64,000 nucleotides of DNA from Aspidiotus rigidus (GCA_035079385.1 JAVHKY010000054.1:7293501-7357500); one strand, 5' to 3'. Shown: positions 1 through 14,661, counted from the first letter of the stretch. The notes: generated from the letters alone by a model not told the origin. Numbers and translations: made by a program.

Positions 1-2384
1 TTTGACTTTCGAGCTACCGTCCGCCGTCCAACCAAAAACTTAGAAAAATTTTGAGACTCGAGCTATATATGATAGGAGGGAATGTAGAATGATAATTTCG
101 ATTTGAATTATATGACAAGATTATCAATTCAGTTCCACACCACATGAGAGGTCGAGTTAAGGAATTGCGGGTTCCCCGCTGCCATTGCAACGTCTGCAAT
201 GGCTTTTTTTTCTGAAGTCGGAGGACCCGGTTTCATAGTTTACAAAGAGGGCAGAGGCGCACTGGCGCCTTTTGCCACCCGTTAAATCCATCCTGCTTTG
301 CCTTATTTTTGACGTTCATCATCGTGGAAACTTATACTTACAAAATTCTAATGGGGACGTCATGAATGAAGACTACGATTCATTATTGAATATAAACATC
401 TGTAAAATTTTCTAAAACCCATTGTTTTAGAATCACATTATTAACAGCAACTTTTTGTTGGTCTCATAATTGAATGTTCTGGAAAAAACTCATTACGCAA
501 AGGACCCCTCTTCTTACAAATTAGTGAAATTGTTTCAATTCTAAGACTTGAAAATTTTCTTTCCATAGTATTATTTCTATTTCTCAGAGGTATCCCTTGA
601 AGGTAAGGCAACCGAAAATTCGTTTAATTTACTATTGTATAATCTAATTACTCCGAATCTTTTCAAAAGTTCTTAAAAAACTCCAGTTTTCGAATTATTT
701 TCGTCTCTTATTGAACTCCCTTCGAGTCCTTTTTCAAAACTTCAGATATTCGGACCACCACTTTTTCTTTACTTTGTCGGTAGCCGAAAAAATTCGTACC
801 ATTACTTTTTGCCTTCGTGTGATTGAATTTTCTTTGTTTGTATATATTTTTTTTTCGAATATAATGTCTAAAACAGTTCACGCTTGTGACGGTAGAGTCC
901 GTCGGTAAGATAAGCAATATATTCACGTGAGTGTCCCTCATCACTTGTGTGTATTTGGGTCATAAGCGTGAAAAAAGGCAAGAGAGATAGAGAAAGAATG
1001 TTTTTATTTTATTGCCGAAAAAGTCATCAAATGAAGTGAGATTACTTGCATGCTAGATTGTAGGACTGAGTAGCTCGAAGGTGGAATAATACCCTCCATT
1101 TGTTATTGCTTATTACTTCGGTTTTCATTTCACAGTTCATGAGAATTTCGTTTTCAAAAAATGGAACGAAATAGGTAATTATTTTTGAAAAAGACGACGT
1201 TTAAACCGACATTAAAACTGTGGATGCCTTTCTCATGTGTATACAACACAACTGAGGAAAGAAATAGGATGTTGCCTTAAATCTAATCCATCAATTTCTG
1301 TCGCAATAATACGTAGAAACTTCGAATAGACTGTTGAAAATTGATTACTTTCAATATAATATTATAATATTTTAATTTGAAACTGATGAATATTTCAAAA
1401 ACGTCCCAAAACATTAGTGCCATGAATGAAAATCTCGGAGAAGCCATTTTTATCAAGAAATGTTCAGATAAAATGAGGAATTTGATTTTTTCTTTGTCTA
1501 ATATCTTTATCTGATATTGCAAAGCTTGGGTGTATGTTCTTAGGTCAAACCAATAAATCACTTATGTTCAAAATTTAACCAAAATTGTAAGGAAGTGAAC
1601 TAGATTAAAACTGAACTCGGGTTCTGATCCTGACGAGTTGGTCAATTTTTCGTTCGAATTTTCCACTTACCAACAACCCCCCTTTTCGTAGTTGATTACT
1701 GTCAAAACTACGAGATTTCTTTTAGAAAACTTTTGAATATTCTTTATAAATTTTGGATTACAAGATCTTGTTCACTCTTCTTCCAGCCTATATGGAAAAG
1801 AAGAGCGTTCATTGTCATATTTTTGACCTGAAGTTAGAAGTGGGGGAATAAAAAGAGGAAGGAATGTATTTTCTCGATGCAGGCGCATTCCAGAAATGAA
1901 AGGAAGAATAAGATTTGCTTCTCGTACTCGTGTGTTACCATGTCTTCGGGTACGTTTGCTTTCTGAATATTTTAAGAATTACTATTCTAGTACGTTGATG
2001 ATGAGACTAAGTGTTCTGGAGTATATGTTTCACAATTCTTTCGAGATTGTACGAAGCACTTAATTGCGTACATTCACTGTAACAAGTAGCCGTGATTCAA
2101 AAGTTTACCACTGATGGTAAAGAAAAGCACGAGAGAGATAGAGACCTAATTTTAATATTTTTTATGGGGTCTAATTATTTGGGAACAAAAATTGACATAT
2201 GTACTCATCATTTCTTCATTCGAAAATTCGACTATTTTTGTTAAAATCCCTTTAACGTTCACCGATCTCGCCATACTTTTCTTTTAAATTTAAAATTCTG
2301 ATCTCTTATCTTGGATACCTAGCTAAACTCTGGTGGATAATTTTTCTGAAAAACCGTTTTTAAATTGATTTGGAGTAACTAGAG
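1..2384. other. AT-rich DNA without a recognisable gene
   Basis: No convincing coding region, splice-bounded exon or RNA gene was seen. The first 75 bases, containing CTTAGAAAAATTTT and CTCGAGCTATATATGATAGG, recur with variation near 49620-49730 and 56140-56260, so the left edge begins inside a dispersed repeat. The few open frames are short, AT-biased and lack flanking splice signals. Confidence 0.5.
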
Positions 2385-2433
2385 GTGAGGTCTCCGTTCA
2401 ATTTTTTCAAAATATTCGAAATCGCAGCAAATT

Positions 2434-2618
2434 TAGAGGATCCCGAGGAGATGGCATTCAAACAAAGAGAAGACACTATAGATGAAAATATTCTTGAAAG
2501 GTTGTACGAAAAAATGATGCTCCAGAGACCTCTTATCAACCTGAAAAAAAAAAGGCAGTGCGCCATAATCTTCGATAAATATTGCGGTCATTTTGAAAAA
2601 ATGGAACCAAAGAAGTAA
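2434..2618 (+). CDS. Possible terminal exon of an unrecognised gene
   Basis: A candidate 3' exon begins after an acceptor-like AATATTCGAAATCGCAG and runs in one frame to a TAA at 2616-2618. The encoded stretch is hydrophilic, rich in Glu and Lys (for example ENILERLYEKMMLQRPL) and has more balanced codon use than the surrounding AT-rich DNA. No upstream exon was identified and the family is not recognised. An A-rich run follows the stop, so a fragment of a processed copy is an alternative. Low confidence. Confidence 0.25.
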
Positions 2619-3699
2619 TGTTAGAAACCGAAGAAGAAAAAAAAAAAAAAAAATCTGCGAAGAGCGAATACGTTAGCAATTTGAATGAACGACCGTCGTG
2701 AAAAAAATTACGCTTCGCTCGTTTTTTTAGAATATTATGAAATCGCGATAAAAATGATAATTACGTTTGACGGGAATAATCGCATATTAAAAGGTATACC
2801 TTATTGCATCTCTGAGCCAGTCTGCATTCTACCCCCAAGTACCGCGTTAAATGCAAATTTTTTTAAAATACGCTTTCCTCTCTAGTAGGTATTCTTCCTG
2901 CATTAGCAAATTTTCTGTGCGAATATTTGCATCAAAAAGCAACGCTCTTCTCGGCACAATTTTAATGGTTGAATTAGTTTGTAGAAAAACTTGTTGGTGG
3001 TTGAACTTTTGACGCCTTTATTGTCCCCCTTCAACGGGAATGAATAACTTGACCACTAATTGATGGTGTTTGATCGATTTGAGATTTTTTTTAAATTGTT
3101 GTAATATTTTATATTTATTTTCCATCTAACGTCAACGCCCTGCAGTGGTACCTGACTTTGAGGTACCTACCGAGCTACCTAGGTTCCCTTATAGAACGTC
3201 TTGAGTTGAGGTTGAACATCAAACTGATAGGTCGGTTTGAAACAATGCACTAATCAAATAAAAAGTTGTCAAAGGAGATTGTTCGATAATATGAAAATAG
3301 CAAGATACGTCATGACCTCAGAATTTCCTTCATGTTCCAGATTCTGTTGCTTTTTTTGATGTCTGTCACCACGTACTTTTCACCTCTTGACCTATAATGA
3401 AAAGAATTCTCAAATTATTGAGAAAGTACCTCGAATTTATGTCGTGAATCAAAATGTACGCTAACACGACTATAAATCTGCCGTATACAAAGTATAACGG
3501 ACAATACCCTTTTTTGCTGATCGTCGATGTGCAGATACGTCTATTTTATTTTGTAGGGGAGAAATAGCCCCTGCGGGACCTCCGGCACGCGGGCTCGTCT
3601 TTAAACCCTTACAAATGTTTGTTGAATGAAGAGGACAGCTTAGAGCTCCCACGCTCGTGTTCAGCCTTCGCCTGCAGCACAGCTGGTAGCTCCCAAACG

Positions 3700-4400
3700 T
3701 GTTTGTTTTGTATTCTCATCAATTTAGTTTCTCGCTGATTCCCTTCCAATACAAATTTCACAATTTACCAAAAGCCAAAGCTGGACGAGATCAAGAATTC
3801 TACCTGTTCGTTTCCTAAAATAAATCCCATCATTTTATATTTTCACTTCAGAGTACAAACCAAAACAGAATATCGAGGGAGAAACAGAGGATGAAACGTC
3901 TCGTTTGTATGTTTGCGCGTGAATTAGTTGGCGGTTGGCGTGCGAGATTCGCGTATGCTATTTACGACAACAACGCGGCCAAGGCAAACAGAAATACATT
4001 CCCAACAGCCGCCAACTAGTCAAGTGTACTGCAGTCTTCCAATGTTTCGTACTCCATTGTTCGGACAAGTGGGCCAAAATCATCAAAATATGTGACAATA
4101 GGACAAAGGTAACAGACAGAAGACTCTTGATTTTATATAACTGCGCATGCGCTGTACAGAATGACACCAACGACATTGCGTTTGCTGTAGATGTTTCCCG
4201 ATGCCTTACTGTGAGGACACGATTTTTAATAAAAACCTACTTTCTATGGGAATCAAAATTTTCATTAATGGTCTAAAAGTTATTCTCGAGTAACCAAAAT
4301 ATGTCGCAAAAATTTTTAATCATTAGGTCTAGCGGTTTTCGAGGTATAAGAGGACAAACAACAAACAAACTTTCTGCTTTACGTAATACTGAACTTGCCA
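3700..4400. repeat. Dispersed repeat family A, copy 1
   Basis: This stretch holds two modules. The first is AAGCCAAAGCTGGACGAG followed by AAATAAATCCCATCATTTTATA. The second is GCGCATGCGCTGTACAGAATGA followed by TTCTATGGGAATCAAAATTTTCA and ATAAGAGGACAAACAACAAAC. Related copies occur near 4560-4740, 5515-5845 (inverted), 7560-8000, 37390-37780 (inverted), 47310-47820, 47920-48230 and 48290-48540. The modules carry no ORF and I do not recognise a transposon class. Small open frames inside these copies are parts of the repeat and not genes. Confidence 0.55.
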
Positions 4401-4736
4401 CTGCAGCTCTTCTGGCGTGCTTGGCGGCCAAGCATGTAGTGTTGTGACGGGCTTGTCTTTGCCCTTGCTGTGCCTATTGTTGGTTGAATGAGGAGGACAG
4501 CTTACAACACCCGTGCTTGTGCTTCCGACTCATCTGGAGTGGAGTTGGGAGATGCGTTGGTTTGTACACACATTTGCATGAAATCTTTCAATTCAGGTTT
4601 TTGCTATGATTCCCTTCTGTTCTAAATTTCAAAATTTACAAAAAGCCAAAGCTGTGCGAGCTTGTGAATTCTATCGGTGTTATCATTTGTTTTGTAAAAT
4701 GAATCTCATCATTTTATATTCTTACTGGCGGTTGGC

Positions 4737-4910
4737 AGCGCGCCTGACCGCCAGCTGTATGTTGAGTAGATATCTGTGTTTTGTAAATATTTGGATTCCA
4801 ACGGTAAGAGCTAACTTGACAGGTAAAGGCTGTATTGCAGCAAAAAACAGACTAATTCAATATTTTACCAGTTGCAATGATTAAGGAAATGGATGGACAG
4901 ATATCTCTCT
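4737..4910 (+). repeat. Left arm of inverted repeat leading into a (CA)n array
   Basis: The sequence from GCGCGCCTGACCGCCAGCTG to AAGGAAATGGATGGACAG is repeated in inverse orientation at about 7415-7577 with only a few differences. A microsatellite starts within about 30 bases of the inner end of each arm, (CA)n here and (GA)n at the other arm. The fixed position of the array suggests that the array belongs to the repeat unit. Confidence 0.65.
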
Positions 4911-4938
4911 CTCTCCCTCTCTCCCTCCCTCCTTCCCT

Positions 4939-5077
<139 letters not shown>

Positions 5078-5853
5078 ATCTGAAACTAGACTCATTTCAA
5101 AGGAAATTACAGCGGCACAATTTTTGTTCTCTTCAATTTTTCATATAAATGAGTAAAATTTGTGTCAGGTATACAATAATTGAATTTTTAGAACTATGAG
5201 GCTTAACGCGTTTCAACATTTGGAACAACGTATATAGTGAGAAGCAGTTTTACTACTTCGGAATTTATTGTTTTTTACCATTTAGTTTTTCGCTCATTAC
5301 TCCATCCAGAAGGAGTCAGAACGTTGAAATTTATCTAGAATTTTACCCGAATAAAAATAAGACTTTCAAAAAATACTGCACATCAATAGGTAGAAGCGTT
5401 CAAATAACAGGCATACAAACATATCACAGTCGCGTTTCTACAGACAGTCAGACAAACATTTCAAGATTTCCCTACTTCCGGTGGTAAAGTTAAGAAAATA
5501 AAAATAACACACTTATATATTAGATAAAGCGGAAAGTTTGTCTGTTTGTCCTTTTATAACTCGAGAATCGCTGTACCTATCGACTTGAAATCTTCGCCAC
5601 ATATTCGTATTATTCAGAACAAATTCTAACCCATAAATGAAAATTTTAGTTCCCATAGAAAAAAAGTTCTTATTAAAAATTGTGTGCCCTCGCTGTACAC
5701 GTCACCTGACGTGATTCGAACATGCAACTGTCTACTGTATTTCTCTCCTACCCTTACATCCTGTATTCTTGAGAACCGGATTTTGGTGCTACCTTCTAAA
5801 TTGCAGCACGTTACAGGTGTGTTATTTTTATTAGATGGCATCATTGATTCTCT

Positions 5854-7412
<1,559 letters not shown>

Positions 7413-7414
7413 TT

Positions 7415-7577
7415 CTGTCCATCCATTTCCTTAATCATTGCAACTGGTAAAATATTGAATTAGTCCGTTTTTTGCTGCAATACAGCCTTTAGCTGTCAAG
7501 TTAGCTCTTACCGTTGAAATCCAAATATTTTCAAAATACAGATATCTACTCAACATACAGCTGGCGGTCAGGCGCGC
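7415..7577 (-). repeat. Right arm of inverted repeat next to the (GA)n array
   Basis: Reverse complement of the arm at 4737-4910, from CTGTCCATCCATTTCC to GGTCAGGCGCGC. The pair brackets about 2.5 kb that holds a family A repeat and the gypsy fragment. Confidence 0.65.
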
Positions 7578-7999
7578 CGGAATTAGATTTTAGAGTTCAA
7601 ATGAGAACAGAATAGGGAGAGAGGAACAGAGAATCAAATAACTTGTTTCTACGTTTGCGTAGTTTTCAAATAATATGTTTTTTGTATTTTATTGTTCAGC
7701 CAAATGGACCGAAAATACCAGAGTACCGACGATAATAAGACAACAAGGACAACTGAAGAATGATAGACGACTAGGTACTGTACTCTTGATCTTGCATTGC
7801 TGCGCATGTGCCGGACAGAATGATATCTTGTCTGCTGCAGATGATTCTCTATCCTGTTCTTCTTTGCGCTTTACCTTCCTTCCCGTTTATTGAAGCCTAC
7901 TGCGAGGACCCAATTTTTGATGAGAATTAATCCTATAAGCTTGAAAGTGATTGGTCGGGTGGTTCTTGATATATAATAGGACAGACAGATAAACTTTCG

Positions 8000-10480
8000 G
8001 CTTAATGATATGTGTTATCGTAGCTTAATTTTGACCACTTTTTCGTGGGAATTTTTATACATTTACTTGTGTCACGCTAAAATATCTACGTGAAGATCGT
8101 GTCCCACCAGTTAGTTTTATGGAAATAAGTAAATTACGGTATTAATGGTCTGCTACATAAATTTTGAAATTTTTATACTCTTACTTTTTTAAAAAATTCG
8201 CTAGCACCATCAAAGAGACTGTAGTTTGTGACACAGTGCTTTCTACTGACGTAACTATTGCAGCAAAACCCCCTGGACGTAGATAAAATAAGATGAAAAA
8301 AGTCAAAATTCGTTTGATGAATACAGAAAATTTTATTCTCTCTCCAAGAAAATTGTCTTCCTTTACTCTAAGCGGAACAAACCTTTTGAATATGTGAGTT
8401 CTCATTCAAAATACCTGCGTTGAATTTAAGGTAAGCAAATAATTGAATCTTATTTGGGTCCAGAAAGTCCATCGAATCACAAAAATTTGTGTTGAATCTT
8501 ATTTGAAAAGAAATGCTGTGAAGTGTAGTAAATGTATAAACTTTTACTCAAATGAATAAGTGTGTACAAACTTGTATACTCTCCGTCTTTATCATTTTTT
8601 CCCTTTTATTCCTGGATACCCGAAACGATGCAACTAAATTTCATGAAATCATAAATCAAACGTAACCATGGTATTGTATTTGGCTACGCGCCGAAATTTC
8701 GTCCGGTTCGAATATATTTCTTCATATTACGTCGAAAAAGTGGATTTATGACTGTACAAATTGATTTTCTGTCGATACGACAACCGCGTCGAGAATGCAG
8801 TATTCCGGTATGTAAGTCTCTTTTCTCTGACACTTATTCAGCCTAATAATCTACGTCTAGGAAAATAACTCGTCTTGTCTAACGGCATTCCATAGAACCG
8901 CACGACGCTGTGCAAGCACAACTAAAGCATTGTCATGGAATCTCTTATATAAATAAAACTCAATCGCCACTATGCAGCTGAAATAGAGCTCGTTCATATT
9001 ATATTGTCTTCAATTGCAGAATTCCGAACGTACAATGTACCTCCGTAATGAGCTTATTGCGGCAAATTTGTACCGTGTAGAAAGGAAAAATGTCCTAAAA
9101 TGATCCTAATGCAAAGATGTCTCGCACAAAGTTGGTCAAAAATCGATTCCCCTGTTTTGTAAGACTATTTCTTCTTCTTTTCCTTTGCAGTGTCCGACAG
9201 CCTGAAAATATTTCCATTGTCACAAGTTTTGAGTTCTAAAATAGCAACAAATGTACACAAATAAAATACGAAATTTCTATTGTCCTATTCAACCCATTTC
9301 AACTTGGGTTTTTTTCCTTTAATGCATGCGACAGATTTTTTTAATAACCGAACTTCTTAAGCGGAAATCAATTTTCCCAATAATTGTCAATCTAGATTCT
9401 AGAAGCTTTCAATTTACAATAGAAGCTCCAAAAAAGTTTCCACGTCTGTTTTTGAGATACCCCTCGTCATAATTTTTCCAATCCATGAGTTTTCTGATTT
9501 AAGGTATGTTTGGGAGAAGAGGTTCAGGAGAGAAGAGTAATTTAGAATCTCAATCTGTCGATTTAATGTTTTGATCGACAGATACTTCACAGGTCTTGAC
9601 ATCTATCTCGTTTCCCATATAACCGCTATCTTCAAAATACTACCTTCGCCATCTCTTTGTGAAAATTTAGGCAAAACTTTTGCTTCATCTATATGCATTA
9701 TTTTGACGTACCGAGAAAGTGCGAGAATGGAATTTTACAACCTTCTGTTTCGCCTTATTTGTTGAAAGTGTTCGGTAAATTATACAGCTTTGGTTTGTGG
9801 ATTGGAAAACAAAAAAACGATGCCCCTTGGACATTTTTTTTTTGAAAGTTCGAGCACTGCGAGTGTACAACTAGGACAAGTGAATTGGCTCTACTCACGT
9901 ATTCGGATTTCAACCGCGGATTTGTCCTTTTCTGTTCGCGTATAATTGCGAGATTATCTGCTGTGGTCGAACGCAATAGTTTTTCATTTACCTTTGGTGG
10001 CCTATTCTCGTTTACAGAGAGCATTAAAAGCACTGTTTGATCTGGTCTTGTTGAACAATTACAGTCGTGTTTTGCCGACGCAAGTAAAAAAGGGGGAAAA
10101 AGTTATCGACGTACAAAAGTGCACACACATTCGAAAAAAATAAACGAATTTCTTGTGCGCCACGTATATTTTGTAATGTATGTTATTATCTGTAGCCCGT
10201 CAGAAAAATGGAAAATCTTCTTAGTGGGGCAATTGCTAAAAAAGGGTGGAAAATTTAAACATTTCTACGCATGATAAAAAGCTTTTCTCGAAAAACCTTG
10301 TGAGTTTGACTTTGAGAGTATAAAAGAAGAGCATATTGTACGGTTTGCGGTATAATCTGCCACCGCCCAAGGCCAAACTGAGAGTCACACACGTCAAGAT
10401 TTGGTTACTGTCAGCTTACCAGGAAGCAATGCATCAGTAAAACGCAACAAAATGTAAGCCGAATGATTGAGAGTAACGAA
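8000..10480. other. AT-rich DNA without a recognisable gene
   Basis: No coding region or splice-bounded exon could be supported. Open frames are short and lack coding character. Confidence 0.45.
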
Positions 10481-10510
10481 CGAAATAAATCAAATGTACA
10501 AAAAGATCAT

Positions 10511-11290
10511 TTAGCTGAATGGTTCACTGCATGACCAATATTCCCATCTGAACAAGTTGCTGGACGATCGAGAATTTGAGAAAATGTTATTCAATCGAGG
10601 AGAAGGATCTGTGAAGACAGAGTGGAAACCTCGATCGAACAGATCGAAAGGAAACTTACCGAACTGACTCGAAATAAAGGAGAAAGAAATGAAGAGACAC
10701 GACACCCAAATACAACTTTGTTCCCAGTACGAGAACTTATCAAGCGTCACTTTTACAGAAGAAGGAGACATACCGTTAGAAAAAAGTATCATGTATAACC
10801 AGCCAGAGAAACTTACGCAGTATAAGCTCGAAAAATGGTTGTTACTTCCAATCAAATCGTTCAAACCATGAGATATGACGTGAGACCAGAAGCCCAAATC
10901 ACAATTGGGAAAGTACTGTTGGACGTCGAGGAGAATAGGAGCCGAATCCATGACAGGACGCAAGTAATGCAGAGGAAGGTAAAAGACTTACAGAAGAAGA
11001 TTCGACAAAACAACTTAACCTTGACAACGACGGACAAAGCAACACGCCATTAGTAATGGAGGAAAGCGACTAGACTTAAAAAATGGAGTCGTAAATTGCA
11101 GGCTGAAAACTGTGTTGAAAGAGAACAATGCAATATTATTGATAATGAAAGGACGCTTCAGATGAACCCCGTAGTACCAAAATTCATGGGACTTATGAAC
11201 TCCATAAAGCAAACTCTACAAGACCCTTAGTTAATGACATGATATTTCAATTGTATGGTCAGACGCTAATAGACAGGTGGATCAATTCCT
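10511..11290 (+). pseudogene. Penelope-like element fragment, internally deleted
   Basis: The plus strand carries pieces of the same protein as the element at 53.0-55.3 kb. An N-terminal part (YENLSSVTFTEEGDIPLEKS) is followed by TIGKVLLDVEENRS and DRTQVMQRKVKDLQKKIRQN, matching the later copy closely. Then come decayed matches to MNPVAPKLKGL, after which it jumps directly to SIVWSDANRQVDQFLLEM, the stretch just after the YVDD motif of the intact relative. The catalytic middle of reverse transcriptase is therefore missing, and the frames are broken by stops and shifts. No inverted terminal repeat was found around it. Confidence 0.8.
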
Positions 11291-11329
11291 TCTAGAATGA
11301 AAGTATGGAAAAGGGCAATGAAACTATAA

Positions 11330-11760
11330 ACTATTTGAGTAGTATAGTTATATTCCTTCTGGCGCACTTAGGCGCACTTATGAATTTCTCTAACGCAGGG
11401 ATCATTTTACCATTTTTTAAAGCAAAATCAAAACATTCTCTCATAATTTTTCTTCCAGGATAGTTCGAAAATTTCAGAGTTTTTGAATCATTTCTGCATC
11501 AATTTTCTATCTTTTTTCCATAAAAAAAATCTTCTCGTGAGAGCTACATCCATCACTCATGAAATATAAGAAATTTCCTTCTAGCGCACTTACTCATTTC
11601 TCTGGCGCAGGAGTCATTTTACCATTTTTTAAAAAGCAAAATCAAATCATTTTCTCATAATTTTTCTTTGTTACATGTTCGATAATTTTTATACTTTTGT
11701 ATCAAATTATATCAATTTTCCATTAATTATTCCCCTTTTTTCCAACTCCCGGGGAGAGCT
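11330..11760. repeat. Leader repeat of the AT-rich multi-ORF family, copy 1
   Basis: Contains CCTTCTGGCGCACTTA, CTTCCAGGATAGTTCGAAAATTT and CTCGTGAGAGCTAC, in that order, with a partial internal duplication starting at 11577. The same order of motifs is found at 56280-56550 upstream of a 299-codon ORF. I read it as the leader of a repeated element; it encodes nothing obvious. Confidence 0.55.
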
Positions 11761-12249
11761 CAAAATTCTTTCTTAGTGCAATAGTAGTATACCTGGGACT
11801 TCAGCATATACCTATTCATTCCATTCACTTATCTTCAAAAATATATAATTTGTTCAGAAAACATTCAGGTTACTTGTATTTCACTCCTTTCTTGGAGAAA
11901 ATCACTTATATCTACTCACAAATCGGGTCTTTAGAACTAGGTACCACTTCTTTGATCCCATTCTTTATGGAAAAACAAATACTTTTTCTCTAATATTTTA
12001 CCAAATTTCAATGAAAAATCACTGATTATCTATAGACGGTACATCCATACCTCCTGAAGTTATGAAATCATGACTACTAAAAGGTTTTCATCATTTTTCT
12101 ATCAAAAAGTCGATTCTTCAGGGTCCATGATACCGACCTCAAGCAGCTTCTACTGTATTTACAAGTTAAAAATGGTGTTATTGAAAAGAAAGTACCTATA
12201 AAACTTATAAGTAAATCTAGTCTACAAATGTTTATTGACTTAGAAAAAT

Positions 12250-12588
12250 ATGGATACTTGTGAGAGCAGCTTGCTCTTGTACAAAGACAATTATATCTAT
12301 GAAGTTCATTTTGAAGAAAATCCTGAAGAGTATATGGAAGTTATAAGAGCAATCAAAAATCTGGAAATCATGTTTTTTGGTGGTAGTCCACTTTTGGATG
12401 ATATTTGATTCTATGATCCACAACCTGAAGCTGATCTGGGATATGAATCAGGGAATGAATCAGATATAGAGATAATCAATGAACCAGATAATAGCTTACT
12501 ATCAGCTAGCACATCTTGTGATAATGTTAATAACTTGGGAAATAAATCTAATCAGGGAACAGAAAATAAATCTGATCATATGGAATAG
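12250..12588 (+). pseudogene. Small acidic-tail protein of the AT-rich family, one internal stop
   Basis: A 113-codon frame runs from ATG at 12250 to TAG at 12588 and is interrupted only by a TGA at 12406-12408. The product is a hydrophilic protein with a region EENPEEYMEVIRAIKNLEI and an acidic C-terminal part containing LGYESGNESDIEII. The intact ORF at 17658-17858 has the same plan and shares LGYESG plus acidic residues. No known domain was recognised; function unknown. Confidence 0.5.
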
Positions 12589-12717
12589 AAAATAAATAAA
12601 TAAATGAATAAATAGTGATTATTTTTTAAACTAGAAATATAAGTTATTTCAATCAACCTTTTTTATATGCTTATTGGAATTTTTCTGTATAAATAAATGA
12701 TAATTGAATTTCTCAAA

Positions 12718-12822
12718 ATGGAAAATCAAAACAATAATACTTGCATGCCAGACAATTATAATGTTTATAATCCTGATAATAATTACAAAGAAGAATATGA
12801 AAAATTTGCTCAAAAATATAAG
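12718..12822 (+). pseudogene. Small ORF of the AT-rich family, interrupted by a Penelope-like element
   Basis: An ATG at 12718 opens a frame rich in Asn and Lys (starting MENQNNNTCMPDNYN). It reaches the 12-bp sequence CAAAAATATAAG, which is the target duplication of the Penelope-like element. On the far side of that element, after the second copy of the 12-mer (15005-15016), a hydrophilic frame continues with DRTRERMREKDRIK and ends shortly after. This suggests that one short gene was split by the insertion. Function unknown. Confidence 0.45.
12811..12822. repeat. Target-site duplication, left copy, of Penelope-like element 1
   Basis: CAAAAATATAAG is present here and again at 15005-15016, immediately outside the right inverted repeat. 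Between this copy and the left inverted repeat lies a 32-base tail (12823-12854). Confidence 0.75.
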
Positions 12823-13044
12823 ATAATAAAAGGACTTGTCCAGACGAATATATCATAAACACAATAATGAGCTTGAAAGCACTGTCGTCTTAAAAAATTT
12901 TTTATTACTTATACGACGATCGACGTTTCGAACGTACACACGTTCTTCTTCAGGATCGATAAATACTACAATGAGTAAAGCTATTAACAGGAACAAAACG
13001 GAGTAGCAGCACAGGGAGCGTGAAAGAACAAGAAAGAAAGTAGA

Positions 13045-14661
13045 TTACTCACGATTATTATACGAGTAAATCGCTGGCGAATAAAAGTTACTAATCCTGT
13101 AGCTGTCGGTTTTAAAGTTTATACTGTCCTTACATTTCATAATTTCTATCGCTTCACGAATTTTTCTTTTCCTATCATGCTTTTCGAAGCAACAAATGGA
13201 CGCATTTTCAAAATCAAAAAGATGTCCCTCACCTTGAGAGTGCTCACATAAGGCCGTACATTTTTGTTTAAGTTTTACATCACTTTTATGTTGACTTATT
13301 CTACAACGAAGCAACTGTCTCGTTTCGCCAATATAATGAGAATCACAATTACTACAAGGAATATCATAGACTAGGCCTGAGCACTCTCCTTGGGCAAATT
13401 TATCTTTAACTTTAGTGAAAAATCGATTATTTCTGTTGATAGTACTGAACGTTACGTTAAATCTAGAGTCAAGGCTCATAAGGAGCTTCTTTATCATAAT
13501 ACTGGGGGTACCAATGAAAGGAATAGAAAAAAATTTTTTCTTTTCAGTATTTACGTTATTCAAAAGGGGGGAGGGGTTAGTTACGTTAGAATATATAATA
13601 GAATTGATGAAAGTGTCCGGATAATTATTATATTTAAGTAAATTACTAAATTCTACTTTAAGGTCATCATGATACTGAGGGTCTGAAATACTAAGTCTAT
13701 TCTTAAAAATGTTTCTGGCGGTATTAACTTTAAAATGAAACGGCTGATTAGAATGAAAATTAATAATTCGACCAGTGTATGTCGGTTTTTTGTAGTGTTT
13801 AAATTTAAGAGTAAGGTCTTGATTCTTAACGATAGTTACATCCAGGAAATTGATCGCGTTACTCTTTTCTTTTTCTAAAGTAAAACAAAGACGGTCATGA
13901 AAACTGTTCAACGATTCGAAAACACTGTCAAGGAGGTCAGGATTCAAAATAAACAAACTATCGTCGACATACTTAAATAAACAAGTAAAATTGTAACTAT
14001 TTTTCAGCGTCATAAATAATTTGTCAAGAACTAGCTCCGCAACAATAGGCGATAAAGGGTTGCCCATTGCCATACCTTCGATTTGCGAGTAAAACTTGCC
14101 TTGATAGCAACAATATCCCTTCTCTAAACAAAACTTCAAGGCTTTTAGAAACATCTCTTTGTTGATGGAGGTGAACGAGAGGATGTCCTGCCATCTCTCA
14201 TCAACCGTCTGGATCGCCAAGGTAATCGGAATATTGGTGAATAAAGAAACCGCGTCAAACGAAACCATAATATCGTCTTCTCGCACATCAATTTTCCCCA
14301 ACTCCTCTATGAGATGGCCAGAGCTGCGGATGTTGATAGAGTCGTCACCTATGTATCCTAGGATTCTCGAAAGAAATTTCGACAGTTTGTAGGTAGGAGC
14401 TCCAATGAACGATGTAACCGGCCGAAGCGGGACATTTGTTTTGTGGACCTTGGGCAAGCCGTAAAAACGCGGAGCAGTCCCTGTGTAGGTTGTGAGAGAA
14501 GACTTGAGCTCTGCCTCAATTAACTTTTTCTCAAATAACTCCTTCACTAACGCGTTGTTCTCTCTCTGGATTGAGGAGGTAGGATCGTTAGCCAGACATT
14601 TGTAAGTGGCTGGGTCATCCAACAGTTGATGTATCTTTTGCTCATACTCCTCTTTTTCCAT
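13045..14661 (-). CDS. Penelope-like reverse transcriptase with GIY-YIG endonuclease
   Basis: This ORF of about 538 codons codes for the single polyprotein of a Penelope-like retroelement, which copies RNA into DNA at a nicked chromosomal target. In order: the Penelope N-terminal signature YGLPKVHK (residues about 66-73), RT motif A FDAVSLFTNIPI (about 139-150), motif B GMAMGNPLSPIVAEL (about 196-210), motif C FKYVDDSLF (about 229-237), and near the C-terminus a GIY-YIG domain (VYDIPC...HYIGETRQLL) followed by the Cys- and His-containing region usual for the family. Catalytic aspartates are present. The frame stays open upstream of the listed start (LKADKGNTTVIMEKEEY, reading through about 14775), so the true N-terminus is lost by truncation at the inverted repeat. 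No internal stop, so the copy is young or was recently active. Confidence 0.92.
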   Translation of the reverse strand: MEKEEYEQKIHQLLDDPATYKCLANDPTSSIQRENNALVKELFEKKLIEAELKSSLTTYTGTAPRFYGLPKVHKTNVPLRPVTSFIGAPTYKLSKFLSRILGYIGDDSINIRSSGHLIEELGKIDVREDDIMVSFDAVSLFTNIPITLAIQTVDERWQDILSFTSINKEMFLKALKFCLEKGYCCYQGKFYSQIEGMAMGNPLSPIVAELVLDKLFMTLKNSYNFTCLFKYVDDSLFILNPDLLDSVFESLNSFHDRLCFTLEKEKSNAINFLDVTIVKNQDLTLKFKHYKKPTYTGRIINFHSNQPFHFKVNTARNIFKNRLSISDPQYHDDLKVEFSNLLKYNNYPDTFINSIIYSNVTNPSPLLNNVNTEKKKFFSIPFIGTPSIMIKKLLMSLDSRFNVTFSTINRNNRFFTKVKDKFAQGECSGLVYDIPCSNCDSHYIGETRQLLRCRISQHKSDVKLKQKCTALCEHSQGEGHLFDFENASICCFEKHDRKRKIREAIEIMKCKDSINFKTDSYRISNFYSPAIYSYNNRE